DNA of 64,000 nucleotides. Source: Roseateles subflavus. GTDB lineage: Bacteria > Pseudomonadota > Gammaproteobacteria > Burkholderiales > Burkholderiaceae_C. Position numbers and translations under genes: made by a program. Positions 45,646 to 55,059 of the stretch are shown here, in pieces; the first letter of the stretch is position 1; every line of letters begins with the position of its first letter. The notes beneath the pieces are model-generated. The model worked only from the letters and a program-made list of their open reading frames with translations. It was not told the origin of the DNA and made no database searches. Location of the stretch: the NCBI RefSeq assembly GCF_030285365.1, contig NZ_JASVDS010000005.1, forward strand, positions 186,001 to 250,000. Reading direction: 5' to 3'.

Positions 45646-46773
45646 ATGCATGCCACCACCGCTCCCGCGCACGACTGGGTGCGCCAGGCCATCGCCCGCA
45701 TCGAGGCCGATTTCCAGCGTTCCGCCGACACCCACCTGATCGCGCTGGGCCTGCCGGGCTTTCCCGGCATCGACCTCTACCTCAAGGACGAGTCCAGCCA
45801 TCCCACGGGCAGCCTGAAGCACCGCCTGGCGCGCTCGCTGTTCCTCTATGCCCTGTGCAACGGCTGGTTGCACGAGGGCAGCACCGTGGTGGAGTCCTCC
45901 AGCGGCTCCACGGCGGTCTCCGAGGCCTACTTCGCGCGTCTGCTGGGCCTGCCCTTCGTGGCGGTGATGCCGGCCACGGTGTCCACCGAGAAGATCCGCG
46001 CCATCGAGTTCCAGGGCGGCCGCTGCCACCTCGTGCAGGACCCGACGCAGATCTACGTCGAGTCCCAGCGCCTCGCGCGCGAGCTGGGCGGCCACTACAT
46101 GGACCAGTTCACCTACGCCGAACGGGCCACGGACTGGCGCAGCAACAACAACATCGCCGAGTCCATCTTCGAGCAGATGAAGAAGGAGGCGCATCCGGTG
46201 CCGCACTGGATTGTCTGCTCCGCCGGCACGGGCGGCACGCTGGCGACAATGGGGCGCTTCGTGCGCTACTCGCGGCACGCCACGCTGGTGTGCGGGGCCG
46301 ATGCGGAGCGCTCGGTCTTCTTCGAACACTACCTCAGCCGCGATCCGGACCTGCGCATCGAGCAGGGCTCGCGCATCGAGGGCATCGGGCGCCCGCGGGT
46401 CGAGGCGAGCTTCCTGCCGTCGGTGATCGACGCCATGGTGAAGCTCCCGGATGTGTGGTCGCTGGCGGCCACACTGGCGCTCAGCGAGCATCTCGGGCGG
46501 CCGGTCGGCCCGTCGACGGGCACGAATCTCCTGGCGGCCCTGGCCTGCACGCAGCAGATGCGAGAGCGCGGCGAGCAGGGCTCCGTGGTCACGCTGCTGT
46601 GCGACAGCGGCGAGCGCTACCGCCACACCTACCACGACGCGGCCTGGCGCGAGGCGCAGGGCCTGGGCTGCGAGGCCGAGGTCATCGCCATGGCGGCCCT
46701 GCTGCAGAAGGGGCAGTGGCCCGCGGCCCTGCTCGGCGGCTGGGCGCTGGCCGGCGCCCTGCGCACGGCCTGA
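45646..46773 (+). CDS. Cysteine-synthase-like PLP enzyme (Cds1-type)
   Basis: A 375-residue fold-type II PLP enzyme with the lysine in the [11 protein letters not shown] motif, [20 protein letters not shown], the phosphate-binding [11 protein letters not shown] and a C-terminal [11 protein letters not shown]. It groups with proteins annotated as cysteine desulfhydrases or lyases (Cds1) rather than CysK/CysM: the substrate loop is SSSGST instead of TSGNTG. Likely activity: cysteine to sulfide, ammonia and pyruvate; unproven. Convergent with the hydrolase gene. Confidence 0.85.
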   Translation: MHATTAPAHDWVRQAIARIEADFQRSADTHLIALGLPGFPGIDLYLKDESSHPTGSLKHRLARSLFLYALCNGWLHEGSTVVESSSGSTAVSEAYFARLLGLPFVAVMPATVSTEKIRAIEFQGGRCHLVQDPTQIYVESQRLARELGGHYMDQFTYAERATDWRSNNNIAESIFEQMKKEAHPVPHWIVCSAGTGGTLATMGRFVRYSRHATLVCGADAERSVFFEHYLSRDPDLRIEQGSRIEGIGRPRVEASFLPSVIDAMVKLPDVWSLAATLALSEHLGRPVGPSTGTNLLAALACTQQMRERGEQGSVVTLLCDSGERYRHTYHDAAWREAQGLGCEAEVIAMAALLQKGQWPAALLGGWALAGALRTA

Positions 46774-46794
46774 CCGCGCGCCGGCCGGTCTGGC

Positions 46795-48042
46795 TCAGAG
46801 GTCCTTCGCTGCCGTGCCGAACTGCTGCAGCATGTAGTTCCAGAACGGCGGCACGCAGTCCAGGTGGCCCGACGGTTGCGCGGGGCAGTCCGTCAGCGTG
46901 ACGAGGCTGCCGGCGCCGCGCTGCTGCATGGCGGTGAGCGTGTCGCTCGAGGCGCGGTAGCTCACGGTGGCGTCGTCACGCCCGTGATAGAGCCGCAGCG
47001 GCAGGGCGGGCAGCCAGTTGTAGACGTTGCTGCGGGCCTCGATGCCGGCCACGTCATCCATGAGGTAGAGATCGAGGAAGGTCGGGTCGAAGACGACGTC
47101 GGCGTCATCGCCGATGGCCTTGCTCAGCAGCAGGTCGCGGACCTTGCGCCGGTCACCGTCGCCCAGCAGCTTGAGGAAGCCGGGGTTGAGCAGGGCGCCC
47201 AGCACCTTGTTCTCGGCCTTGACCTTGGCCAGCAGGTCGTCCAGCGCGCGGTCGACCTCGTAGGGCCCGGCGCCGGCCACTGTCATCTGCAGCTGCGCCT
47301 TGAGCTCGCTGCTGCCGCCCTGCAGTGCCCGGAAGGCCGCGACGCTGGCGTAGCCGCCCTCGGAATAGCCGCCGAGGAAGAGCTGCCGGTTGTCCTTGAT
47401 GCCCTGGGTGTAGCGCCAGTAGCGCGCGGCGGTCAGGAGGTCGTTCACCGCGGCGGCGGTCGGCGTCGAGAGCAGGTAGGGGTGCGGCCGGCCCTTGCTG
47501 GCGCCGTAGCCCACGTAGTCGGCGGCCAGCACGATATAGCCGGCCGAGGCCATCACCACGGCCGCCTCGTCGGGCGTCGCATGGTTGCTGGGCGCCTCGG
47601 CGTCCTTGGTCGTGGTGCCGTGCTGGTAGCTCAGCACCGGGCTGCGGCTGCCGGTCGGCTTGACGGGGATGCAGACCAGCGCCGAGGCCTCCACGCTCGC
47701 GCCGGTGGCGTCCACGGTGAGGTAGTTCAGGCGCCAGGTCTGGACGGCGTACCGTGCCGTCACCGCGGGCGCCTTGGGGCCGGCGGCGGTGAGGGCGGAC
47801 TGGATGTCGCTGCTGCTCAGCAGCTTCAGTGCGGTCGCGGACTTGAGCTCACCCGGGCCCGTCACGGGCAGGACCGGCGGCTCCACGGGCTCGACGGGCT
47901 TCTCCGGGGTGCTGCCGCCGCCGCTGCCGCCACAGGCGCCCAGCAGCAGGCACAGCGTGGCGACCGGCATCAGGCGCCGCAGCGTCGTGGCGTGATTCTT
48001 GGCGAGCGGCTGGTCGGGCCGCTCCTTCCCCTGTTCGGACAT
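46795..48042 (-). CDS. Lipoprotein alpha/beta hydrolase
   Basis: A 415-residue secreted hydrolase. The lipobox is LLGAC with the acylated cysteine near residue 37, followed by a Gly/Ser/Pro linker. The nucleophile serine is in LGGYSEGGYAS, an aspartate in LRLYHGRDDATVSYR and a histidine in GHLDCVPPFW. The dimensions resemble fungal-type secretory lipases. I chose the ATG at 48042 because GGGGAG precedes it. It diverges from the glucanotransferase gene across 354 bp with two operator-like repeats. Confidence 0.82.
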   Translation of the reverse strand: MSEQGKERPDQPLAKNHATTLRRLMPVATLCLLLGACGGSGGGSTPEKPVEPVEPPVLPVTGPGELKSATALKLLSSSDIQSALTAAGPKAPAVTARYAVQTWRLNYLTVDATGASVEASALVCIPVKPTGSRSPVLSYQHGTTTKDAEAPSNHATPDEAAVVMASAGYIVLAADYVGYGASKGRPHPYLLSTPTAAAVNDLLTAARYWRYTQGIKDNRQLFLGGYSEGGYASVAAFRALQGGSSELKAQLQMTVAGAGPYEVDRALDDLLAKVKAENKVLGALLNPGFLKLLGDGDRRKVRDLLLSKAIGDDADVVFDPTFLDLYLMDDVAGIEARSNVYNWLPALPLRLYHGRDDATVSYRASSDTLTAMQQRGAGSLVTLTDCPAQPSGHLDCVPPFWNYMLQQFGTAAKDL

Positions 48043-48147
48043 GGCGTGTGCTCCCCTCGTTGTGCCGCCATTGTGTGATGCCTTCGCGCGCCTGCGCGAG
48101 GCGGCCCTGCGAGTCTGTGCGCCCAGCGATTCAGCGCCTCGCCGAGG

Positions 48148-48164
48148 ATGTATCAAAAATACAT
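48148..48164. promoter_or_regulatory. Inverted repeat ATGTAT-CAAAA-ATACAT
   Basis: A perfect 6-bp inverted repeat with 5-bp spacer, 106 bp upstream of the hydrolase start; operator-like. Confidence 0.5.
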
Positions 48165-48278
48165 TTGCAACCGCCCGGGTTGTCACGGCCGGCACGCAGG
48201 CTTGTGTGCCTGAATGACGCTATTTGTATGGGTGTCGTCATGAAATCCCCTGGTGATCCTCCCGATACTGATTGCCAA

Positions 48279-48299
48279 AAATGTAGCAATACTACTTTT
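48279..48299. promoter_or_regulatory. Inverted repeat GTAG-CAATA-CTAC with A/T flanks
   Basis: GTAG and CTAC arms (48283-48295) are flanked by A and T runs, 100 bp upstream of the glucanotransferase start. The shape recalls LacI-family sugar regulator sites; no such regulator is in the window. Confidence 0.5.
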
Positions 48300-48396
48300 G
48301 CCACCTGCGGGCTTCTTGACTCGCGGGGGCATGGGGGGATCACCCATCACCCACCCCTGACGGGCCGGCACAGGCCTGACACCGGAGACAAGAGAC

Positions 48397-50541
48397 ATGC
48401 CTACCCTCAGCGCCGGCCGCCTTGCGCGGCCCTGGCTCGCCCTCGGCCTGCTCGCCGCGGCCGCCTCCCTGGCCCTGGCCAGCCCGGACACCCATGTGTC
48501 CAACAAGCAGAGCTTCGCGACCGACGTCGTCTACCAGATCGTCACCGACCGCTTCAAGGACGGGGACGCCAGCAACAACCCGACGGGCCCGGCCTTCAGC
48601 GCCGGCTGCACCCAGCTCAAGCTCTACTGCGGCGGAGACTGGAAAGGCATCACCCAGAAGATCAGCGATGGCTACCTCACCGGGATGGGCGTGACGGCCC
48701 TGTGGATCTCGCAGCCCGTCGAGAACATCAGCGCCGTCATCAACTACTCGGGCACGCCCAGCACCTCGTACCACGGCTACTGGGCGCGCGACTTCAAGAA
48801 GCCCAACACGGCCTTCGGTTCGATCGCGGACTTCCAGGCGCTGATCACGGCGGCGCACAACGCCGGCATCAAGGTCATCATCGACTTCGCGCCCAACCAC
48901 AGCTCGCCGGCCGATCCGGCCAACACTGCCTTCGCCGAGAACGGCCGCCTCTTCAACAACGGCACGCTGATGGCGAGCTACAGCAGCGACCCGTCCGGGC
49001 TGTTCCACCACAACGGCGGCACCACCTTCGCGACGCTGGAGGACGGCATCTACCGCAACCTCTTCGATCTCGCGGACCTGAACCACCACAACGCCACGGT
49101 GGACGGCTACTTCAAGTCCGCCATCCAGGGCTGGCTGGACCTGGGCGTCGACGGCCTGCGCGTCGACGCCGTCAAGCACATGCCCTTCGGATGGCAGAAG
49201 AACTGGATGGCGCACATCCACGGCTACAAGCCCGTCTTCACCTTCGGCGAGTGGTTCCTCGGCGTCAATGAGGTGGACGGCAACAACCACGGCTTCGCCA
49301 ACAGCAGCGGCATGAGTCTGCTGGACTTCCAGTTCGCCCAGCGCATGCGCCAGGTGCTGCGCGACGGCAGCAAGACGATGCAGGACCTGCACCAGACCCT
49401 CGTCGACACCGCCGGCCAGTACCGCCAGGTGATCGACCAGGTCACCTTCGTGGACAACCACGACATGGACCGCTTCCACCAGATCGGCGCGCCGCAGCGC
49501 AAGCTCGAACAGGCGCTGGCCATCACGCTGACCTCCCGCGGCGTGCCGGCCATCTACTACGGCAGCGAGCAGTACATGACCGGCAATGGCGATCCGAACA
49601 ACCGCGCCATGATGAGCGGCTTCGGCACCACGACGCCGGCCTACCAGCTCATCAAGAAACTCGCCGCCCTGCGCAAGAGCAATGCCGCGCTGGCCTACGG
49701 CACGCAGCAGGAACGCTGGCTGAGCCCGGACGTCTACATCTACGAGCGCAGGTTCGGCACGCAGGGCGTGCTGGTCGCGGTCAACCGCAGCGCGACGACG
49801 GCGACGACGATCAGCGGCCTCGTGACGGCCCTGCCGGCGGGCAGCTACCCCGATGTGCTGGGCGGACTGCTGGGCGGCGGCTCGCTGAGCGTGGGCAGCA
49901 GTGGCGCGGTGCCCAACTTCGTGCTCGGCGCCGGCGCGGTCGCCGTCTGGCAGGCCGCTCCGGCCGTCACATCGCCGACGCTCGGCCATGTGGGCCCGAT
50001 GATGGGCAAGCCGGGCAATGTGCTGACGATCGACGGCCGCGGCTTCGGCGCCACCAAGGGTTCCGTCTTCTTCGGCAGCACGGCCGTCACCGGCGCGAGC
50101 ATCCTGAGCTGGGAGGACAGCCAGATCAAGGTCACCGTGCCGTCCATCGCCGCCGGCAGCTACGCCGTGAAGGTGCGCAACGCCAGCGCCGTGGACAGCA
50201 ACGCCTATGCCGGCTACCAGCTGCTGAGCGGCCCGCAGGTGACCGTGCGCTTCATCGTCACCAATGCCACGACGGCGCTGGGCGAGAACGTCTACCTGAC
50301 CGGTGACAAGTTCGAGCTCAGTGGCTGGAGCACCAGCACGCCCGTGGGCCCGGCCTTCAACCAGGTCGTCACCAGCTACCCGAACTGGTACTACGACGTC
50401 AGCGTGCCGGCCAGCACCACGCTGCAGTTCAAGTTCATCAAGAAGAACGGCGCGGCCGTCACCTGGGAAGGCGGCGCCAACCACACCTTCACCACGCCGG
50501 CCAGCGGGACGGCGACGGTAACGGTGCCGTGGCAGCCCTGA
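48397..50541 (+). CDS. Secreted cyclodextrin glucanotransferase (GH13, five domains)
   Basis: Converts starch to cyclodextrins by intramolecular transglycosylation outside the cell. The 714-residue protein has a signal peptide (cleavage near LALAS-PDT), then domains A/B to about 430, C to about 520, a TIG-type D domain (about 527-610) and a CBM20 starch-binding domain E (about 612-714). Catalytic residues: Asp257 in RVDAVKH, Glu285 in FTFGEWF, Asp356 in VDNHD. The central aromatic residue that favours cyclisation is Phe223 in [12 protein letters not shown]. Domain order and long shared stretches such as MSLLDF match Bacillus CGTases. No other starch genes are adjacent. Confidence 0.95.
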   Translation: MPTLSAGRLARPWLALGLLAAAASLALASPDTHVSNKQSFATDVVYQIVTDRFKDGDASNNPTGPAFSAGCTQLKLYCGGDWKGITQKISDGYLTGMGVTALWISQPVENISAVINYSGTPSTSYHGYWARDFKKPNTAFGSIADFQALITAAHNAGIKVIIDFAPNHSSPADPANTAFAENGRLFNNGTLMASYSSDPSGLFHHNGGTTFATLEDGIYRNLFDLADLNHHNATVDGYFKSAIQGWLDLGVDGLRVDAVKHMPFGWQKNWMAHIHGYKPVFTFGEWFLGVNEVDGNNHGFANSSGMSLLDFQFAQRMRQVLRDGSKTMQDLHQTLVDTAGQYRQVIDQVTFVDNHDMDRFHQIGAPQRKLEQALAITLTSRGVPAIYYGSEQYMTGNGDPNNRAMMSGFGTTTPAYQLIKKLAALRKSNAALAYGTQQERWLSPDVYIYERRFGTQGVLVAVNRSATTATTISGLVTALPAGSYPDVLGGLLGGGSLSVGSSGAVPNFVLGAGAVAVWQAAPAVTSPTLGHVGPMMGKPGNVLTIDGRGFGATKGSVFFGSTAVTGASILSWEDSQIKVTVPSIAAGSYAVKVRNASAVDSNAYAGYQLLSGPQVTVRFIVTNATTALGENVYLTGDKFELSGWSTSTPVGPAFNQVVTSYPNWYYDVSVPASTTLQFKFIKKNGAAVTWEGGANHTFTTPASGTATVTVPWQP

Positions 50542-50589
50542 GCAGGTCTGGCGGGCGCTGACTCGGCCCGGTAGCGCCCTTGATGGCAA

Positions 50590-50624
50590 GCCGCCCCGCG
50601 TGTCGGTCTCGACACCGGGGCGGC
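50590..50624 (+). terminator. Long hairpin after the glucanotransferase gene
   Basis: GCCGCCCCG-c-GTGTCG-GTCT-CGACAC-CGGGGCGGC: fifteen pairs with one bulge, 48 bp after the stop. The T run is weak (GTT), so termination strength is uncertain; it lies before a convergent gene. Confidence 0.65.
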
Positions 50625-50660
50625 GTTGCGTCGAGGGGCGCACGGGGCGCGCCCGAGGCC

Positions 50661-51716
50661 TCAGTCGATCAGCTCACGGCGCAGCGTCGCCTCGTCCCAG
50701 TCCCCATTGCGGCGGCGGGTCTGCTGGCCGCCCTCGATGACGAGGTAGGTCGGCAGGCCATTGACACCCAGTTGCTGGGCCACCGGGCTCTGCCCGACGC
50801 TCTGCCAGGGCTGGAAGCTCATGCGCAGGAACACCGTGCCCTCGGGGACCGGCCGGCTGGACAGCGCGGCATAGACCGGGTTGGCGCGGGCGCAGTGGCC
50901 GCACTTGGGGTCGAAGCTGGTGAGCTGCAGCACCACGCGTCGCGTCGGATGGTCGGTCAGCCACTTCGCCAGATCGCTGGGGGCGATGTCGGTGATCTTC
51001 GGCGGGCCGGCCGGCGGCTCGGCCGATGCCGAGGGCGCCGTGCGTTGCGGCGGCGGGGGCAGGGCGGCGGACGGGGTCGGTGCCTGCTGCTGGGCGATCC
51101 AGGCCTTCAGCGGCCCGAGATCCAGACTGGCGGATTGCACCCGCTTGACCGTGGACACGGGACGCTCGCCAAACTGGCCCACGCGCACGGCCGCAATGGC
51201 ATCGGGCTTGTAGGCCATGAAGTAGAGGCCGTGGTGACCAAAGCGGTAGAGGTCCAGCTTCTTGCCGACCATGTCGAACTCGTTGCGCCAGCTCTGCGAG
51301 CTGTCCGAGCTGCCGTCCGGCGCCTGGCAGGGCATGTCGCAGATCGTCACCAGCTCGTAGCCTTGGGCCTTCAGCTGCCCGGCGTAATGGCGGGCGATCA
51401 GCAGCGGGCTGTCGTCATTCTTGTGGTCATACTGGACCACGCTCACGGCGCCTTCGTAGTTCATGCGCCAGCGGCTCTGCATGCCGCCGCCGGACTTGCG
51501 CTCCGGCGGCGAGATCGGCAGCGTGCCCTGCTCGAGCGGGTTGATGTGGCGGACGTACTCGGTGGCCCGCGGGAAAGGCGTGAGCGGCGTGGCGCCCGGG
51601 CCCTGCGGCGCCTGCGCATGGGCCATCGACAGCGCACCGGCGGCCAGGCTCAGGGCGACGACGGCGCGGCGTGCGCTGGCGTGGCACGGCGGGGTGGGCG
51701 TTGTGGATGCAAGCAT
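50661..51716 (-). CDS. Secreted protein with thioredoxin-like C-terminal domain
   Basis: A 351-residue protein with a signal peptide (hydrophobic RRAVVALSLAAGALSMAHAQ, cleavage after AHA). Residues about 40-190 form an unrecognised region with CDMPC. A Pro/Ala linker is followed by a thioredoxin-like domain with CGHC in SFDPKCGHCARANPVY and LGVNGLPTYLVIEGG. CGHC is the protein-disulfide-isomerase type motif. Start at 51716 after GGAGGA. The redox partner and target are unknown. Confidence 0.78.
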   Translation of the reverse strand: MLASTTPTPPCHASARRAVVALSLAAGALSMAHAQAPQGPGATPLTPFPRATEYVRHINPLEQGTLPISPPERKSGGGMQSRWRMNYEGAVSVVQYDHKNDDSPLLIARHYAGQLKAQGYELVTICDMPCQAPDGSSDSSQSWRNEFDMVGKKLDLYRFGHHGLYFMAYKPDAIAAVRVGQFGERPVSTVKRVQSASLDLGPLKAWIAQQQAPTPSAALPPPPQRTAPSASAEPPAGPPKITDIAPSDLAKWLTDHPTRRVVLQLTSFDPKCGHCARANPVYAALSSRPVPEGTVFLRMSFQPWQSVGQSPVAQQLGVNGLPTYLVIEGGQQTRRRNGDWDEATLRRELID

Positions 51717-51861
51717 GGGATCCTCCCTCCGAATCATTTTGGATGGCGCCTCGACGCTCGCCGGGCGATGCCGGCCGCGAGGCCGCGGCAGTATTCCACG
51801 GCACGGTCGGCGGGCCGGCCCGGACGTGGGGGGCAATGGCAACCCTTTGTGAACCGGGGCG

Positions 51862-52251
51862 TCAGGGGCGGCCCCGGCCGGGGCGCCTCAGCGACCGTGC
51901 CCACTGCAGCAGCTGCAGGATCCAGGCGGCCGCCCCGATCATGGGCAGGGGCGACAGCAGCAGGCCGATGAGGAGTCCGAATCCCAGGGCGTTGCCGTCT
52001 CCGGCCCATGGCGTACTCAGGGCCGCGAAGCAGAGGGCGGCGGCCGCCGTCAGCGCATGACCCATCCAGCACAGCGCCCGCACGCCCGGCCGCGGGCGCA
52101 GCAGCGCGCGCCATCGGCTGCGCAGCCACAGCAGCACGGCGAGCGGCAGCAGCAGTGCGAAGCCGGCCAGCGCCGTCGGCGCCGCGAGCCGCGCGACCGC
52201 GATCACGACCCCGCTCATCACCCAGATCCAGGCGAAGCCCAGATGCATCAT
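51862..52251 (-). CDS. Small polytopic membrane protein next to the radical SAM gene
   Basis: A 129-residue protein translated from the first of two adjacent ATGs at 52251, starting MMHLGFAWIWVMSGVVIAVA. Four hydrophobic segments are evident (about 5-25, 27-46, 62-83 and 91-115) and the C-terminus is basic (SLRRPGRGRP). It starts 11 bp after the radical SAM stop and is probably in the same transcript. No known domain recognised. Confidence 0.68.
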   Translation of the reverse strand: MMHLGFAWIWVMSGVVIAVARLAAPTALAGFALLLPLAVLLWLRSRWRALLRPRPGVRALCWMGHALTAAAALCFAALSTPWAGDGNALGFGLLIGLLLSPLPMIGAAAWILQLLQWARSLRRPGRGRP

Positions 52252-52262
52252 GCCGACGCCCG

Positions 52263-54164
52263 TCAATCCCGCTGCGCCAGCGCCCGCGCGATGTGCCCGC
52301 GCTTGACGGTGGGCTTGGGCACGCGGACGTCGAACCAGCGGCGCACGTCCTCGTCCACACCGATGCCGTGCATGAAGTTGTAGAGACCCTTCTTGAGCGC
52401 GCGGCCCATGGCGTCGTGGTCGGTGCCCGTGGGGTCGACGAAGCCGACATCGTTCTTCGCGAAACGGCCCTCGGGCAGCGGCAGCAGCTGCACGCCGAAC
52501 TGCTCGGGGTTCAGGCCCACCGGCGAGTGCACGGTACAGGCGAAGCGATGGAAGAAGCCGCTGTGGATGCAGCCGTTCTCGAAGAGCTGGCGGACGTATT
52601 CGAGCGCATCCACGGTGTCCTGCACCGTCTGCGTGGGGAAGCCGTACATCAGGTAGGCGTGGACCAGCACGCCGGCCTCCGCGAAGGCCTTGGTGACCCG
52701 CGCCACCTGCTCGACGCTCACGCCCTTGTTCATCAGCTTCAGCAGGCGATCCGAGGCCACCTCGAGGCCGCCGGAGATGGCGATGCAGCCGCTGTCCGCG
52801 AGCTGCTGGCACAGCTCGGGCGTGAAGGTTTTCTCGAAGCGGACATTGCCCCACCAGCTGATGGCGGTGCCGCGCGCCTGCAGCTCGGCGGCCAGCGCCT
52901 TCAGCGATTTCGGCGGCGCCGCCTCGTCGACGAAGTGGAAGCCCGTCTGCCCCGTCTCCTTCACGATCGCCTCGATGCGGTCGACCAGCGTGGCGGCCGT
53001 GGCGCCCTCGTAGCGGGAGATGTAGTCCAGCGAGACATCGCAGAAGCTGCACTTCTTCCAGTAGCAGCCGTGGGCCACGGTGAGCTTGTTCCAGCGCCCG
53101 TCGCTCCACAGCCGGTTCATGGGGTTGAGCATGTCCAGCAGCGACAGGTAGCGGTCGATGGGCAGGCCGTCCCAGGTGGGCGTGCCGACGTCCTCGAAGG
53201 GAATGTCGGGCTCGGCCAGATGGCGCCAGCGCACCTCGCCGTCCTCCCGCACAAAGGTCCGCACCAGGCGCTGCGCCGATCGCTGGCCGGCCAGATGCTC
53301 CAGCAGCGCCAGCAGCGGGCGCTCGCCGCCGTCCATGGTGACGAAGTCGACGTAGTCGAACAGGCGCGGCTCGGAGAGCTCGCGCAGCTCGGTGTTGACG
53401 AAGCCGCCGCCGAGGATGAGCGTCACGCCGGGCCGGTGCGCCTTGATGGTCTGCCCCATGCGCAGTGCGGCATAGACGGCGCCGGGGAAGGGCACGGAGA
53501 GCAGCACGACGTCCGGCTTCACCTCGTCCATCGCGGCGAGGGTCAGGTCTTGCAGGGTGCGGTCGATGAGGTTGGGCGCGGCCGCCAGGGCCTGGGCCAG
53601 CGGGTCGAAATGCGGCTGCGCCGTGGCCAGGCTCTCGGCATAGCGGACGAACTCGAAGCGCGGATCGACGGCGTCGCGCAGCACGTCCGCGAGGTCGTTG
53701 AGGTACAGCGTGGCCAGATGGCGGGCGCGGTCCTGCAGGCCCAGCGCTCCGAAGGCCCAGGCCAGCGGGTCCTCGCCCTCGTCGGCCAGGTAGTGGTCGA
53801 TGGCGGCGAAGCGCGCGCCCTCGGGCAGGAACTGCCGGGTGTTGATGCGGTGCGCCAGCGTGGGGTCGCGGCCCTGTAGAAAGCCGATGACGCGTTCGAT
53901 CGTGGCCTCGTAGGCCGGGAACTGCTCGGCGAAGCTGCGCGTCTGTGCCGTCTGCTGCTGGCGATCGAGCGCCTCCACCGCCGTGCGCATGCCCTGCAGG
54001 CCTTCGCGCGAGAACAGCGCCAGCACGAGCGCCAGCGCCAGGTCGCGCTGCTCGCAGTGCAGCCCGCGTGAGCGCAGGAAACCGGTCAGGTAGGCGGTCG
54101 AGGGGTAGGGCGTGTTCAGCTGCGTCATCGGGGGGATGAGCGCAAGCACGCGCAGGTCGGTCAC
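52263..54164 (-). CDS. Cobalamin-binding-type radical SAM protein
   Basis: A protein of about 633 residues. The N-terminal region (LIPPMTQLNTPYPSTAYLTG, then VVLLSVPFPGAVYAALRMGQ) is the B12-binding-like fold of BchE-type radical SAM proteins. The cluster motif is GCYWKKCSFC, i.e. CX4CX2C, near residues 367-375, instead of the usual CX3CX2C. A TIM-barrel core and a C-terminal region with LMYGFPTQTVQDTVDALEYV follow. I chose the GTG at 54164 (VTDLRVLALIPPM), but no ribosome site is clear and a GTG at 54263 is possible. The substrate is unknown; a small membrane protein follows. Confidence 0.82.
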   Translation of the reverse strand: MTDLRVLALIPPMTQLNTPYPSTAYLTGFLRSRGLHCEQRDLALALVLALFSREGLQGMRTAVEALDRQQQTAQTRSFAEQFPAYEATIERVIGFLQGRDPTLAHRINTRQFLPEGARFAAIDHYLADEGEDPLAWAFGALGLQDRARHLATLYLNDLADVLRDAVDPRFEFVRYAESLATAQPHFDPLAQALAAAPNLIDRTLQDLTLAAMDEVKPDVVLLSVPFPGAVYAALRMGQTIKAHRPGVTLILGGGFVNTELRELSEPRLFDYVDFVTMDGGERPLLALLEHLAGQRSAQRLVRTFVREDGEVRWRHLAEPDIPFEDVGTPTWDGLPIDRYLSLLDMLNPMNRLWSDGRWNKLTVAHGCYWKKCSFCDVSLDYISRYEGATAATLVDRIEAIVKETGQTGFHFVDEAAPPKSLKALAAELQARGTAISWWGNVRFEKTFTPELCQQLADSGCIAISGGLEVASDRLLKLMNKGVSVEQVARVTKAFAEAGVLVHAYLMYGFPTQTVQDTVDALEYVRQLFENGCIHSGFFHRFACTVHSPVGLNPEQFGVQLLPLPEGRFAKNDVGFVDPTGTDHDAMGRALKKGLYNFMHGIGVDEDVRRWFDVRVPKPTVKRGHIARALAQRD

Positions 54165-54267
54165 GGCGGGCACGGTGGCGGGGCGGGCGAGAGTGGAGTG
54201 GAGGGCGGGTCTGCGTGAACTGTACGCGGCCCCGGCACCGCTGGCATGCGAACAACTTGGCACGCCA

Positions 54268-54308
54268 AAGAGAAAGCCCGCGTGGCACGGCGTGCGCCAC
54301 AGCGGGCT
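54268..54308 (-). terminator. Terminator of the HU gene
   Basis: On the minus strand AGCCCGC...GTGGC pairs with GCCAC...GCGGGCT around a 9-nt loop, followed by TTCTCTTT, 38 bp beyond the HU stop. Confidence 0.8.
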
Positions 54309-54345
54309 CGAGCATCACGGGGCAGGCGCGGGGCCTGCGCGGTGA

Positions 54346-54702
54346 TTACTTCTTCTTCTTGGCGACGGGCTTGGCAGCCTTGGCAGCCGGCTTGGCCTCA
54401 GCCTTGGCGGCCTTGCGAGCGGCGGCCTTGGGGTCCACGGCGGCCTTGAAGCCAGCGCCCGGGGTGAACTTCGGCAGCTTGGCGGCGGCGATCTTGATCT
54501 TTTCGCCGGTGCTGGGGTTCACGCCGGTGCGGGCAGCGCGAGCGTGCTGCTTGAAGGAGCCGAAGCCGGGGATGGACACGGAGCCACCCTTCTTCACCGT
54601 GGTGACCACGGCGTCCAGCAGGGTTTCGACGATGCGGCCGGCTTCGGCCTTGGTCAGCTCGTGCTTGGAAGCCAGGTGTTCGATCAGTTCGGTCTTGTTC
54701 AT
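54346..54702 (-). CDS. HU-family nucleoid protein with lysine/alanine-rich tail
   Basis: A 118-residue protein. Residues 1-90 are an HU fold (MNKTELIEHLASKHELTKAE at the start, then SIPGFGSFKQHARAARTGVN with the DNA-intercalating arm). The last 25-30 residues are Lys/Ala/Pro repeats ending AKPVAKKKK, a histone H1-like tail not found in E. coli HU. It compacts DNA and the tail may increase non-specific binding. Followed by a strong terminator. Confidence 0.93.
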   Translation of the reverse strand: MNKTELIEHLASKHELTKAEAGRIVETLLDAVVTTVKKGGSVSIPGFGSFKQHARAARTGVNPSTGEKIKIAAAKLPKFTPGAGFKAAVDPKAAARKAAKAEAKPAAKAAKPVAKKKK

Positions 54703-55059
54703 TCGTGTGACTGTTTGGTTGAGCCCGAACAGGCTCGGGCGGCGCGGATTGTGCCCCATAAACAGGGGCCTGCCAGCCGGCTCGTGCGCAAAAGTCCCAA
54801 GGGCAGGGGGCTGCAGGGCCTCGACCGCGGGAAAGTCCCATGCCCACGGGGTCTCCGGCCCCGGCCCGGACGGCCGGAGGCAGGGCGGCGATGTCACCTG
54901 CCGGACAGCGCTGGGCCGGCGCCGGCGGCGGCCGGGCGCACTTTGCCGGGAATGGCGCTTGCCACCTTCCGGCAGGTCCGGCGCACCGACGTGGAGCGCC
55001 AGCCGCCCCGCTGGCGTCGGACCACGACATGACGACTGAATCATCGGAAAGGATGCAAC
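54703..55059. other. Divergent HU / Gly-rich protein intergenic region
   Basis: 357 bp. Apart from an expected HU promoter region and a ribosome site (GAAAGGA) just before 55060, I see no gene, repeat or clear promoter. Confidence 0.5.

Larger units (their letters stand above)
48043..48396. other. Divergent hydrolase-CGTase intergenic region
   Basis: 354 bp, visibly less GC-rich than its flanks. It contains two inverted repeats (annotated separately) and presumably promoters for both genes. No small open reading frame with a plausible ribosome site was found. Confidence 0.6.
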
